NCBI GenBank assembly: GCA_021323675.1
Contig: JAJPKP010000075.1
Coordinates: 1 to 64,000 of the forward strand
Length of the DNA: 64,000 nt
DNA from: Pseudomonadota bacterium
GTDB lineage: Bacteria; Desulfobacterota; Binatia; Binatales; Binataceae
Direction: 5' to 3'
The position numbers were made by a program, and so were the translations under genes. Within the stretch, counting starts at the first letter, position 1. Each line of letters starts with the position of its first letter. The notes under the pieces were generated by a model, which saw only the letters and a program-made list of their open reading frames with translations, did no database searches and was not told the DNA's origin. Below, piece by piece: positions 26,260 to 34,668 of the stretch.

Positions 26260-26378
26260 TCAGCTTCAACCGCGTGGCCGAACTTTTTCCGATCGGAGCA
26301 TGCGAATAGTGCAGCGCGGTTCTGAGCTCTCGAGCGCTCTAATCGTCTTTGGAGTTCGAGAATGAGGTCCGGCACCCA

Positions 26379-27299
26379 ATGGATTCCGTAACGCGTCAAC
26401 GAGTTCAAGGTAACCTCTTCCCCAATGCCATTCGGGCCATAGATGACTGGGAGACATTTCCGTGGCATCGAGACCGCGCCGGCGACTGCGATACTTGGAA
26501 GAGGCATTCATCCCAAGCACTTGCGATCGATCTATTTGGGACGCTCAAGACGACCCCTGAAGAACACAGAAACCGTATCTTAAGTCGGATTGCGGAATCT
26601 GTTGGGGTGCCAGGCGACGGCCCTTGGAACGTTTGTCTCGAATGGCGAGATCCTGCGAATGCCCTACGAGAGACGCGTGCGCTCACACAGATAGACGCCG
26701 TCGCCTTCGGTCCTCGCAGCGTGATCTTCTTTGAATGCAAGTTCACCGAGGACGAAGCGGGCAGGTGCTCGCAAGTTCGACGCCTCGATACGCTATCCTC
26801 AGAAGGAAGGCGCCAGTGTAACGGCAACTATGAGCGCCAGATTAATCCGCAAAACGCCATATCCGAGCGCTGTGCGCTAGCGGGAAAGAACATCGCTTAC
26901 TGGGAAATCATACCTTCCGTGTTCCGAGTAGAACGCGACCGAGATCATAAACCGTGCCCCTTTCGCGGAAGTTGGTTTCAAATGATGCGCAACCTCGTTC
27001 TGGTGCGAGCCGTGGCGGAACGAACGTCGCGTCGAGCAGCGTTCGTTTTGGCCTACGCGGATTCAGTCGATCTGAGAATTCCGCAATGGCTCGCGTCTTC
27101 GGATTGGCTGCGATTCCTGGCGTTGGTTCGACCTGAGCAGGTTGTTTGTCGTGCGATCTCGTTTCAGAGTGTGATGGCAATTGGCGCGAATGCGATTCAG
27201 AACGCCGGCGAAATCGAAGCGCAGTGGAGCGCGCTCGGTCTCTGGATTGAGGAGAAGATTCGGGATGCGGTGAGGCCTAAGGCCGGTGCAAATCAATAG
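26379..27299 (+). CDS. Putative PD-(D/E)XK nuclease (restriction-endonuclease-like)
   Basis: A 306-residue protein. The segment LTQIDAVAFGPRSVIFFECKF has the spacing of a PD-(D/E)XK core, with Asp106, Glu119 and Lys121 as probable metal and catalytic residues; an upstream 'KRHSSQALAIDLFG' helix recalls the PGN_0703-like group of putative restriction endonucleases. It lies 119 nt downstream of the RelA/SpoT-domain gene on the same strand and may be co-transcribed. I prefer the ATG at 26379, with GAGG about 11 bases upstream, over the TTG at 26349. Target and activity are unknown; the family call rests on the core motif. Confidence 0.6.
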   Translation: MDSVTRQRVQGNLFPNAIRAIDDWETFPWHRDRAGDCDTWKRHSSQALAIDLFGTLKTTPEEHRNRILSRIAESVGVPGDGPWNVCLEWRDPANALRETRALTQIDAVAFGPRSVIFFECKFTEDEAGRCSQVRRLDTLSSEGRRQCNGNYERQINPQNAISERCALAGKNIAYWEIIPSVFRVERDRDHKPCPFRGSWFQMMRNLVLVRAVAERTSRRAAFVLAYADSVDLRIPQWLASSDWLRFLALVRPEQVVCRAISFQSVMAIGANAIQNAGEIEAQWSALGLWIEEKIRDAVRPKAGANQ

Positions 27300-27313
27300 G
27301 ATCAAGCGAACCG

Positions 27314-28468
27314 TTAACTTGCAGGCTCGAGTCGCGCTCCCGAGTGAACTCGTTCCGCGCCCTTTTCCACGGCGTGCAGGGCGGCAAGCTTTAGAGCGCT
27401 TTCTTTGAGCATTGCTTCGTCGGCGATCGCGTAGCGACGATAGATCGATTCCGTTCGATGGCCGACCATAGCCATCGCCGCAGATCGCGGAACCCCGGCG
27501 CGTTCCAGATTGCGAACAGCGGTGCGCCGGAAGTCGTGCGGAATCCGGCCGGCGAGTCCCGCCTTCTTGCACGCTGTCGCCCAAGCCTTGCGGAAGCTTC
27601 CGAGCCGCTTACCGTTCTTGTGGAACAACCATGGCACGATCTGGCCAGTTTCACGTTCGAGCGCTCGTGTCCCTTCGAGCTGTCGTTCGAGCACTTCACG
27701 CAATCCTGGAATCAGAGGAAAATTGCGCCCCTCGCCGCTCTTGCCCTCACCAGGCTCCAGCCGCAGCCAGCCCGCATCGAGGTCAACGTGGTGCTTCTGG
27801 CGGGTCAGGATTTCCGATTGAATCCGCCAGCCCGTAATGTACGCCGTTTGAATGACCGGCTTCAGGTAGTCCGGAAGGTGCTGCAGCAGAGCGGCGTATT
27901 GGTCAGGCTCGAAGAAGCCCTTTCGTCGGTTGTTTTCCCGAAGCAACGTTATTTCTGGCCGCAGCGCCACTCTCCCGGCGCGCGCGGCTAGGCGGAAGGC
28001 GCGACTTAATGCCGCAAGCTCCCGATTGATTGTCGCCGCGGCAGCGCCTTCGTCCCGGCGGTACTTGATGTAACTCGTGATCCGGTCGCTCGTGATATCG
28101 ATCGCGACTTCATTTGCGAAGAAAGCGCGGAGGTGTTTGATGGAACCTTCCACACGGTCAGTGCTCCGGCGGCCATTTGCGCGATAGTCTTCGATCAGCA
28201 TCCGCGCCAGGTCTTCGAATCTCGTTCGATCGATGCTGGGGCCAACGGGCTTTCCCTGCGCCGCCGCTCCGATGCGGTCTTTCAGAAGCTTGATTGCGAC
28301 GTTCCGATTCGACGAGCCGGATGACTCGCGGTATCGCTTGCCACGTATCGAGTACTGTAACCACCACGTGGCTGCCGTTTTGCGCTCACCAGTCCGCTTG
28401 TCAGTGTAGGTCGGTTGATAAACAAACCCCTGTCCTCGCGTCTTCTTCATCGCATCGTGTCGGACCAC
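27314..28468 (-). CDS. Tyrosine recombinase / integrase
   Basis: A 384-residue phage-type integrase with all catalytic residues visible: Arg215 (TGWRIQSEIL), Lys243 (GEGKSGEG), His311 and Arg314 (PHDFRRTAVR), His337 (VGHRTE) and the nucleophile Tyr346 (RRYAIAD). A SAM-like core-binding domain precedes it (about 80-165), and the N-terminus has the 'WWLQYSIRGKRYRESS' arm-binding type segment. It converges with the nuclease gene (14 nt between stops). It lies 4.4 kb from the tRNA fragment, so it may belong to a separate small island and not to the conjugative element. The start is not certain; Met7 is an alternative. Confidence 0.93.
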   Translation of the reverse strand: MVRHDAMKKTRGQGFVYQPTYTDKRTGERKTAATWWLQYSIRGKRYRESSGSSNRNVAIKLLKDRIGAAAQGKPVGPSIDRTRFEDLARMLIEDYRANGRRSTDRVEGSIKHLRAFFANEVAIDITSDRITSYIKYRRDEGAAAATINRELAALSRAFRLAARAGRVALRPEITLLRENNRRKGFFEPDQYAALLQHLPDYLKPVIQTAYITGWRIQSEILTRQKHHVDLDAGWLRLEPGEGKSGEGRNFPLIPGLREVLERQLEGTRALERETGQIVPWLFHKNGKRLGSFRKAWATACKKAGLAGRIPHDFRRTAVRNLERAGVPRSAAMAMVGHRTESIYRRYAIADEAMLKESALKLAALHAVEKGAERVHSGARLEPAS

Positions 28469-28662
28469 ATAGGTCTCGCACCCTGCGATCAGGCTACCGG
28501 CGGATCGCCAAAAGAATCAACTGCCGCTGGCTGCTCAGTCCCCAGGTGTCGATCTGCATTCGAGGGCACCGGGTACGGCACGACAGCGCAGCATCCAGCC
28601 GTATTGCGCATCCTACCCTTCGCCGTTCACGTTCCGTCCATCGAACGTCGCGAGGCAGCTTC
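28469..28662. other. Presumed right boundary of the accessory region
   Basis: A 194-nt gap between the integrase start and the stop of the SpoIID gene. It separates mobile from core-type genes. I see no tRNA piece and no copy of the tRNA-Arg 3' sequence in it, so the attachment site of the small island is not identified. Confidence 0.35.
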
Positions 28663-29904
28663 TCAAAGCGATCCTGTCTGGGGACCGACCGATGTTCCGC
28701 GATAGTAGTGCTGCAGGATTTCTGTGTAGGTTTTGCCCTGGGTGGCCATGACTGCGGCGCCGATTTGGCAGAGGCCTACGCCGTGGCCCCATCCTGCGCC
28801 GGTCAGGATGATGCGGTCGCCTTCGCGGTCAACTACGAAGGCGGAGCTGTAGAGATGGGTCGGGGACAGCGCGCGGCGAATCTCCAGTTCCTTGCCGATT
28901 ATCAGGTAGTCGCGGTCGCCGATGATCTTCAGGCGATCGATACGGCCTGACGGGCCGCGTGTTAGCGGGAGCAGTTCGCGAATGGCGCCAAGGTTCACGC
29001 CGAGCTTGGCTCTTATGAGATCGGCTAGTTCCGACGCCGTGTAGGCAATTTTCCAGCGATAAAAATCTCGCGTTTCCTGGTCGAATCCGGGGAGGATTCG
29101 CGCCAGGAGCTCGCAGTCCACGGTAGAGCAATAGGCCGATGGCCGCGAACGAATCCACACCTCGGCAGAGTAATGCACGGAATCCGCCGCACCGTCAGGC
29201 ACCGATTCAAGATAAGGTATATCCACGTCTTCCCACGCCGTCGCATAACGCTCGGTTATGCCGCCGCAGCACTTTGAGAACCGCGCATCGCAGATGGCGC
29301 CCGCGTAAAGCAGAAATTCGCCGGCGGTCGCGCGCACGGCTTCGGCCGCGCCCGGAGAGAACATCTTCGTGATGCCCTGGTAGCGCTGGCAGTGATCGTC
29401 CGCGCATACGTCGAAATCCAGATGCGCTTCGCGGCCGTACCATCGCCGTATTTCATGGCTGTCAGCCCTTTGCGATGCCGTCGGCGCGGAGGCGGGAGCG
29501 GGAGTTGCCTTCGGAAACCATACCCAACTCCGCGAGATCACGGCGTGAGCCTTCAGCAATTCCAGCGGGCACGACGCGCTCATCTCGGAAGAGATCACGC
29601 TGGTCACGTATTCTTCGAGCGGGACATCGTTAATCGCGGTCAAGCCGGCGGGGCGTTCGAGGATGCGAAGCGCGCCCCGGAAAACCTGGCGTTCCTTGCG
29701 CTCCCAATGGAAGCCGATTCCGATCGTGACGTTGTGCAGGGCGAATGCGCACGATGCGGCGTCGGACGGTGTAAGCGTGATGGCCGCGTCAAATCGGTAG
29801 CGTCCGGGAGCGTACGATTTGCCGGAGGGATCGGCGAAGGCGCCGCCTGTCAACTCGACTTCGATCGCCGGCTGGCGTTCGAGTAATCCAACCGACAGGT
29901 TCAA
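28663..29904 (-). CDS. SpoIID/LytB-domain protein
   Basis: A 413-residue protein with the SpoIID/LytB signature: VPLEEYVTSVISSEM, 'LLKAHAVISRSWVW', 'CCGGITERYATAWED' and the final 'GAGWGHGVGLCQIGA'. SpoIID proteins are lytic transglycosylases that cut glycan strands of peptidoglycan; here there is no sporulation context. I set the start at a TTG whose last two bases overlap the upstream stop (TTGA) with GGAGG eight bases before it; the longer frame to 30129 would lie inside the DUF4922 gene and shows non-coding character. No signal peptide is evident. It closes the minus-strand operon. Confidence 0.87.
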   Translation of the reverse strand: MNLSVGLLERQPAIEVELTGGAFADPSGKSYAPGRYRFDAAITLTPSDAASCAFALHNVTIGIGFHWERKERQVFRGALRILERPAGLTAINDVPLEEYVTSVISSEMSASCPLELLKAHAVISRSWVWFPKATPAPASAPTASQRADSHEIRRWYGREAHLDFDVCADDHCQRYQGITKMFSPGAAEAVRATAGEFLLYAGAICDARFSKCCGGITERYATAWEDVDIPYLESVPDGAADSVHYSAEVWIRSRPSAYCSTVDCELLARILPGFDQETRDFYRWKIAYTASELADLIRAKLGVNLGAIRELLPLTRGPSGRIDRLKIIGDRDYLIIGKELEIRRALSPTHLYSSAFVVDREGDRIILTGAGWGHGVGLCQIGAAVMATQGKTYTEILQHYYRGTSVGPQTGSL

Positions 29905-30794
29905 GCGGCCGCCTCCAGTCGTTTGACGATTTCGTTGAACTGCTCCAGGGGCAGGCTGACTTCGCGAAAAATTGCCGCGATCGCCTCGCCGGTGATTTTC
30001 TGAAAATCGCTTTCGCGCGGCACGACGAATATTCCGCACAGGTCGATTGCCGCCGGGCTCACGGTCAGTTCTCCCGTATGAAAGGCCTCGGGGCGATGTT
30101 TGCCGCGGGGGAAAAGAAACGTTGTCCATTCATCTTTGTCGCAAAACGAGGCGATATTGACGGGCGGCTCGCCGTTCCTGCCGGTTGCGCGCGCGATCAG
30201 ATCGATAGCGGTCTCGACGCGATCGATTTCGCGCGATCGGTCGCGTCCTCGAAATAGCAGCGTCGTTCGCGCGCAGCTCGGCATCGCCGGGCCGCGCCGT
30301 CCGGCGGCATCCTTCTCGATCGGAAACAGGGTTCTTGAACCGGCCTGGAAATGCATATGGTCCGGCGCCGATGCTCCGCATTCGGGGCCATTGTAGATGA
30401 TGAAGTAGCCGGGGAGGGCGGCTGCCAAATCGAGCATGGTTTCGAACCGCGATGCGATCCGCTGCGGGCTATGAGCCCGGTGCGCGATAGTCAGATGGCG
30501 GTCGACGATTGGAAACGGGTTGCAGTAAAGCGTGAAATCGCTCCCGAAGGGCAATCCTTCCTCTTCCGCGGGAAGATTTTCCGCGCACAGAAAGCATCGG
30601 CGGCGCGCGATCGATTCCCGGTCAACCGCGGCGGTGGTACTGCGGATGCGATGGGGAATATGGCGGAGGAAAATTTCGGACCCATCGGCGCGCACCGAGC
30701 GCGTGCGGGCTCGTGCGAGGCCTTCCACTCCCTGCGCAAGCTGCGGCCACGCTTCGAGTTGGCGCTTGAACAGCGCTTCGACCTCATCGATCAT
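29901..30794 (-). CDS. DUF4922 family protein (HIT/galactose-phosphorylase-like)
   Basis: A 297-residue protein with a cysteine pair CFLCAENLP and later 'PDHMHFQAG' (HxH-type) motif that recall the HIT superfamily and GDP-galactose phosphorylase-like nucleotidyl transferases; DUF4922 proteins are described with this fold. The paired occurrence with SpoIID and a family 2 glycosyltransferase suggests handling of a sugar phosphate or nucleotide sugar derived from the cell wall, but no substrate is known. The ATG at 30794 overlaps the glycosyltransferase stop (ATGA); the open frame extends further upstream inside that gene. Confidence 0.75.
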   Translation of the reverse strand: MIDEVEALFKRQLEAWPQLAQGVEGLARARTRSVRADGSEIFLRHIPHRIRSTTAAVDRESIARRRCFLCAENLPAEEEGLPFGSDFTLYCNPFPIVDRHLTIAHRAHSPQRIASRFETMLDLAAALPGYFIIYNGPECGASAPDHMHFQAGSRTLFPIEKDAAGRRGPAMPSCARTTLLFRGRDRSREIDRVETAIDLIARATGRNGEPPVNIASFCDKDEWTTFLFPRGKHRPEAFHTGELTVSPAAIDLCGIFVVPRESDFQKITGEAIAAIFREVSLPLEQFNEIVKRLEAAA

Positions 30795-32071
30795 CGCCGC
30801 ATCCGCGCCTGGATCTCGATGGTTCGAAGCCAGTCCTTGTAGCTGTCGTAGCGATTGGCGACATCGCGCGGCAACGCGCTGTCGCTGTTGCCTTCCCATC
30901 GGCGGCATAGGTAAAGCGAATCATAGATTCGGCCAAGGTCGTACTCGCGGGTGATACGCAGTGCGACTGCGTAGTCCTCTCCGTAACTGACATTCGGAAA
31001 CCCGATAATGCGCAGAATTGATGTATTGAAAGCGCGCGGCGCGCCGAGTCCATTGATGCGCAGGGCGTTGTTCCGGCCGTTCTCCCGAGTCCATTCACGG
31101 TGATCGATGAGGCCGGGCGGAATCTGCCGCAGCGAAAAATCGACCATCGTGTACGAGCCCACGACCATCGCGTAGGGGCCCGCTTCGAGTTCTCGCACGA
31201 TTCGTCGAAGCACGCCGTCATCGGCGTAAAGATCGTCGGAGTCGAGCTGGATGGCATATTGCCCGCATTCCGCGGAATAAATCGCCTCGTTCCAGCACCC
31301 CCCGATACCGAGGTCGCCGCGGGAGGGAATCAGATGTCTCAGGCGCCTGTCGCGGATGCCGCGCAGAATCTCGGTCGTGCGATCCGTCGAATGGTTGTCA
31401 ACCACGATTACGTTGAATGCGAAATCAGCGCGCTGGCTGAGCGCGCTCTGCACCGCGTCGCGTATGGTTTTTTCCCGGTTGCGAACCGGAATTACAACGC
31501 TGGCTTTGACCGGAAAGGTCTCGCCCCCGCCGGATACCTTCGCGAAGAGCGGCTCAAGAAAGGCGCCAATCCGCTTGAGATGGGCCGTGGCGATTTGTTC
31601 CATCTCGAGCTGGTACTCGCGATTGCGCGGGTCCACATAGTCGAACTGCTTTTCGCCCGTGGGCCGCGAGTCGTGGACGGATGCGCTGTACAAGGGTTCG
31701 GGAATTCGGACGATGGGGTGTTTTTCGGAGAGCCGCAGACGCAAGTCATAGAGCGCCCCCCATCTCAGGCCGCTTCCAATTCCCGCCTGGCGGGCCTTTG
31801 GCACCGACAGCGCGATGACCGGACCGAAATCGAAGTTATCGCGGATGCTGCCAGGTTGATAATCGATACGAGGAGCGCCGGCTCCGTCGGAGTAGACGAT
31901 TGCCGCGTCGCTCTCGCGCATGACCTCAGCCATCCGATCGAACATCCGTGGCCCGGGCTCGATGCTCACGCGCGGGTCGCCGAGGAACAAGACACCGGAG
32001 TCCTTCCGGTCGAGCAGCGTTTGCAGGCTCGCCGACGAGTAATCTTTTGGATGGGTGATCTTCGCCTCCAC
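30791..32071 (-). CDS. Family 2 glycosyltransferase
   Basis: A 426-residue protein. Residues from about 188 carry a GT-A fold with KASVVIPVRNREKTI, 'VVDNHSTDRT' and QLDSDDLY (DxD-type metal site), followed by 'GEDYAVALRI' catalytic region. The first 180 residues look like a degenerate GT-like domain (YSDGAG ... GALYDLRLRL), so the enzyme may have two domains of unequal activity. GTG start with GAGG five bases upstream. Coupled to the DUF4922 gene by an ATGA overlap; 90 nt downstream of the DUF1460 gene. Confidence 0.88.
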   Translation of the reverse strand: MEAKITHPKDYSSASLQTLLDRKDSGVLFLGDPRVSIEPGPRMFDRMAEVMRESDAAIVYSDGAGAPRIDYQPGSIRDNFDFGPVIALSVPKARQAGIGSGLRWGALYDLRLRLSEKHPIVRIPEPLYSASVHDSRPTGEKQFDYVDPRNREYQLEMEQIATAHLKRIGAFLEPLFAKVSGGGETFPVKASVVIPVRNREKTIRDAVQSALSQRADFAFNVIVVDNHSTDRTTEILRGIRDRRLRHLIPSRGDLGIGGCWNEAIYSAECGQYAIQLDSDDLYADDGVLRRIVRELEAGPYAMVVGSYTMVDFSLRQIPPGLIDHREWTRENGRNNALRINGLGAPRAFNTSILRIIGFPNVSYGEDYAVALRITREYDLGRIYDSLYLCRRWEGNSDSALPRDVANRYDSYKDWLRTIEIQARMRR

Positions 32072-32161
32072 GCCACCTCACCTGACGCCAGTGTAAGTCA
32101 CTGCTCCGATCAATGCAGCATGGCAGCCTAACGGGTCCCGGCTCCTTCGCGAAAGCAGGCT

Positions 32162-32887
32162 TCAACTTGGGCGTACCGCGACAATCCCCGCCATCCGGTT
32201 CATTTTGAGAAAGTCGTCGAGTGCCTGCTCGACCACACCGCTCTGGCTGCGCGAGGCGTGACGAAGGAGCAGCCGCTCGCCGGTGCGCGCGATGATGCCG
32301 GCGTGAAAGAAGTCGAGGTTCTTTCGCGTCGAGGCGAAGAAAACCAGGTCTCCGGCGGCAAGATGCGGGGCGAGTCGCGGCAGAGCATTTTTCGGTACGC
32401 ATCTGATGCGGGCGCGCAGCACGGGAAGGCCCGGTACGACGTTCAGGACGCGACGGCGCAGGACGGTCGGGACCGAAGCGGCCGCAACGCGGCGCACGAT
32501 GCCGCCGCGCTGATTGTTGCGAATCCATCCCGTCATATAGTGATTGCGCTTCTTCCATTCGACGCGGCCGCCCTGGTAGCGGATCTTTCGCAGTTCGATG
32601 ATGAAACCGTTGACCGTCTTTGCGCGGGCGAGAGCCAGCACGGTTTCGATGTAAGTGACGCAGTCGAAGGCGTCGAGAGGCGCCGCAAAGACCTCGGGTG
32701 TGCTGGCTGATCCGATTAGAGGAAAGGGTTTGTAAGGACAGCCGACAAAGAGGCCCGAAAAGGTCTCAATTCGGCTGCCGACGCAACTATTATGCTTTGC
32801 ACTGGCCAGCAGTTGCCGCACGCGCCGGCGGTCGAGCCCCGATGGTGTCATCGAGGATGCTTTAGCACGCGCCGGAGGATGCTTCAT
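32162..32887 (-). CDS. DUF1460 N-acetylmuramoyl-L-alanine amidase-like protein
   Basis: A 241-residue protein of the DUF1460 type, an NlpC/P60-like fold. The expected catalytic cysteine is in FDCVTYIETVLAL, with a later 'DLVFFASTRKNLDFFHAGIIA' containing the histidine. Known relatives cleave or bind muropeptides. No clear export signal is visible, which would suit cytosolic recycling of wall fragments together with SpoIID, DUF4922 and the glycosyltransferase. Start overlaps the DOMON-like gene (ATGA). Confidence 0.82.
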   Translation of the reverse strand: MKHPPARAKASSMTPSGLDRRRVRQLLASAKHNSCVGSRIETFSGLFVGCPYKPFPLIGSASTPEVFAAPLDAFDCVTYIETVLALARAKTVNGFIIELRKIRYQGGRVEWKKRNHYMTGWIRNNQRGGIVRRVAAASVPTVLRRRVLNVVPGLPVLRARIRCVPKNALPRLAPHLAAGDLVFFASTRKNLDFFHAGIIARTGERLLLRHASRSQSGVVEQALDDFLKMNRMAGIVAVRPS

Positions 32888-33447
32888 CCGCCGGCGTGAT
32901 TCGGCGGCTCCAGCAACATCGCGAAACCTTCGGGGTCGTGAAAATCAGGTTTATCGGCAGGATGGCGGATAGCCCAGTAGGAGAGGCCGTCGATGCTCTC
33001 GATGACCGCGGCGAGTCCGAGACGCAAGGCCGCATCCGGATGGAGCGGCGACAATCGATCGAGCCGTACAACCGCATCGAGCTCGATACGGTTCGCGCCG
33101 ATTCTGACGTCAATCTCCGGGTTCATCGATTCGTCGGTGAGTGCTGCGCCGTTGCGATAGCCGGAGAATGCGTAAACCGTCCACTCGCGCGACGGCGCGA
33201 AGTTGAACTCGTGATAAGCGGCGGCTCGACCTATTTTTATGAAAGCTTCGAAGCAGGTGTGGCGCCATAGCTCGCGGCCGATGGCCCGCTCGCGCGGCGC
33301 AGGAATGTGCAGGCGTTCGATGTCCCCTTCGAGCTGGTAAGCGATCAGGAGTGTCGCATTCGATCGATGCACTCGCGTACGAATTGACCGTATCGCTTCG
33401 GTGCGCCCGCCGGGATAGAGGTTAAGGTCGATCCAGTCTTCGCGCAT
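32884..33447 (-). CDS. DOMON-like domain protein
   Basis: A 187-residue protein resembling bacterial DOMON-like / carbohydrate-binding module 9-type proteins, with 'ELWRHTCFEAFI' and 'YHEFNFAPSREWTVYAF' as recognisable stretches and a beta-rich pattern. No signal peptide is seen. Its role is unknown; a sugar- or heme-binding fold is implied by family. It lies 12 nt after a CoA-transferase gene and overlaps the DUF1460 gene, so it belongs to the same operon. Confidence 0.7.
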   Translation of the reverse strand: MREDWIDLNLYPGGRTEAIRSIRTRVHRSNATLLIAYQLEGDIERLHIPAPRERAIGRELWRHTCFEAFIKIGRAAAYHEFNFAPSREWTVYAFSGYRNGAALTDESMNPEIDVRIGANRIELDAVVRLDRLSPLHPDAALRLGLAAVIESIDGLSYWAIRHPADKPDFHDPEGFAMLLEPPNHAGG

Positions 33448-33459
33448 CTCGTGGAGGCT

Positions 33460-34668
33460 CTATTGAAGCGCGCCGGAGATGGCAAGGTCGCTGATCCGCT
33501 GCTCGTCGTAACCGAGGATCGACTCCAGGACGTACTGGCTATCGCGACCGATGGTGGGTGCCGGGCCGGGAATTCGCGCGGGCGTGCGAGAAAGCAGGAA
33601 CCTGGGTCCTTCAATTACAGTCTTGCCGAGCACAGGATGCTCGACTTCGATCAGATATCCGCGGCTCGCCAACTGGTTATCCTCGCATACCTGCCTGCTG
33701 TCCTTGAGCGCGGCGGCCGGGATGCCCGCGCTCTGGAGCAAGGTTTCGATCTCGTCGGCCGCAAGGCCCTTCGTCCAGCCGGCGATCAATTGATCGAGTT
33801 GGCGGCGGTTGCGAAGCCGGTCCGCCAGGGTCGCGAAGTTCGCGTCGCTCGCAAGATCATCACTGCGCATCACGGAGCAGAGGCGGCGCCAGACTTCATC
33901 GGTCGGGCAGGCGATCGCGACCCAGCGATCATCGCCGCGCGCGGGATAGACGCCGTGCGGCGCGCAGTTGGAATCGTCGTTTCCTACGCCTTGCTCGGTT
34001 CGCGCGTTGATGGCGCAATCCAGCAGGGTTGGCGCGAGGAAATGCAAAGCCGATTCGGCCTGCGATTGATCGATATATTGCCCCTTTCCCGTGCGCCGGC
34101 GGTACTCGAGCGCCGCCAGCACCGAAACCGCGCCAAACCGCGGCGCCACGTAATCGGTGTATGCGCCGAACGGTCCCGAGGGCGGGCGATCGGGCCATCC
34201 GCAAAGGTTGTAAAATCCCGAGACCGCCGCCGCCATGTTGCCGAATCCAACAAACCCGGACAGCGGCCCGCTCTGGCCCATCAAGCACGAGCTCAGCATG
34301 ATGAGGTCCGGTTTGACCGCGCGCAGGGATTCATAGTCGAGGCCCCACGCGCGCATCGCTTTCGGCGAAAAAGATTCGCACACCACATCGGCCCATCGCA
34401 CCAGATCCAGAACCACCTCGCGCGCCTGCGGCTTGCGCAAATCAAGGCTCAGTCCAAGCTTGCCGGCATTGTAGGTGCCAAACAGGCCTGAACCGTCGTG
34501 ACTGGGTTTGTTGCGGTGAAACGGGCCGACGGTGCGAGCGCCGTCGATTCGGTTGGCGGACTCGATTCGGACTACGGTCGCGCCATAGTCGGCGAGGGTT
34601 CTGGTCGTGCCCGGACCCGCGAGCGCCCACATGAAATCGAGAACCTTCACGTCATCCAGTGGCAGCAT
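33460..34668 (-). CDS. Family III CoA-transferase (CaiB/BaiF) lacking the usual catalytic Asp
   Basis: A 402-residue CaiB/BaiF-type protein: VKVLDFMWALAGPGTTRTLADYGATVVRIES and the C-terminal 'GPAPTIGRDSQYVLESILGY'. In this family an aspartate about eight residues before the loop SG forms the acyl-anhydride intermediate; here that position reads G in GFGNMAAAVSG, whereas the other three family members in the window keep D. It may therefore be the non-catalytic partner of the gene immediately upstream, with which it overlaps (TGATG) and which retains Asp. GGAG seven bases upstream supports the ATG at 34668 over the TTG before it. Substrate unknown. Confidence 0.88.
   Translation of the reverse strand: MLPLDDVKVLDFMWALAGPGTTRTLADYGATVVRIESANRIDGARTVGPFHRNKPSHDGSGLFGTYNAGKLGLSLDLRKPQAREVVLDLVRWADVVCESFSPKAMRAWGLDYESLRAVKPDLIMLSSCLMGQSGPLSGFVGFGNMAAAVSGFYNLCGWPDRPPSGPFGAYTDYVAPRFGAVSVLAALEYRRRTGKGQYIDQSQAESALHFLAPTLLDCAINARTEQGVGNDDSNCAPHGVYPARGDDRWVAIACPTDEVWRRLCSVMRSDDLASDANFATLADRLRNRRQLDQLIAGWTKGLAADEIETLLQSAGIPAAALKDSRQVCEDNQLASRGYLIEVEHPVLGKTVIEGPRFLLSRTPARIPGPAPTIGRDSQYVLESILGYDEQRISDLAISGALQ

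Noticed and set aside
27314-28468. Assigning the integrase to the conjugative element
   Set aside because: The tRNA fragment orientation puts the element's body and intact tRNA to the left, while this integrase lies right of the fragment. Ownership by a separate island is more consistent.
29905-30129. N-terminal extension of the SpoIID frame
   Set aside because: It lies inside the DUF4922 gene in another frame and is Arg-rich; the TTG with GGAGG and TTGA overlap is a better start.
33451-34491. 346-residue plus-strand frame inside a CoA-transferase gene
   Set aside because: Shadow frame; the opposite strand encodes a well-conserved family protein.
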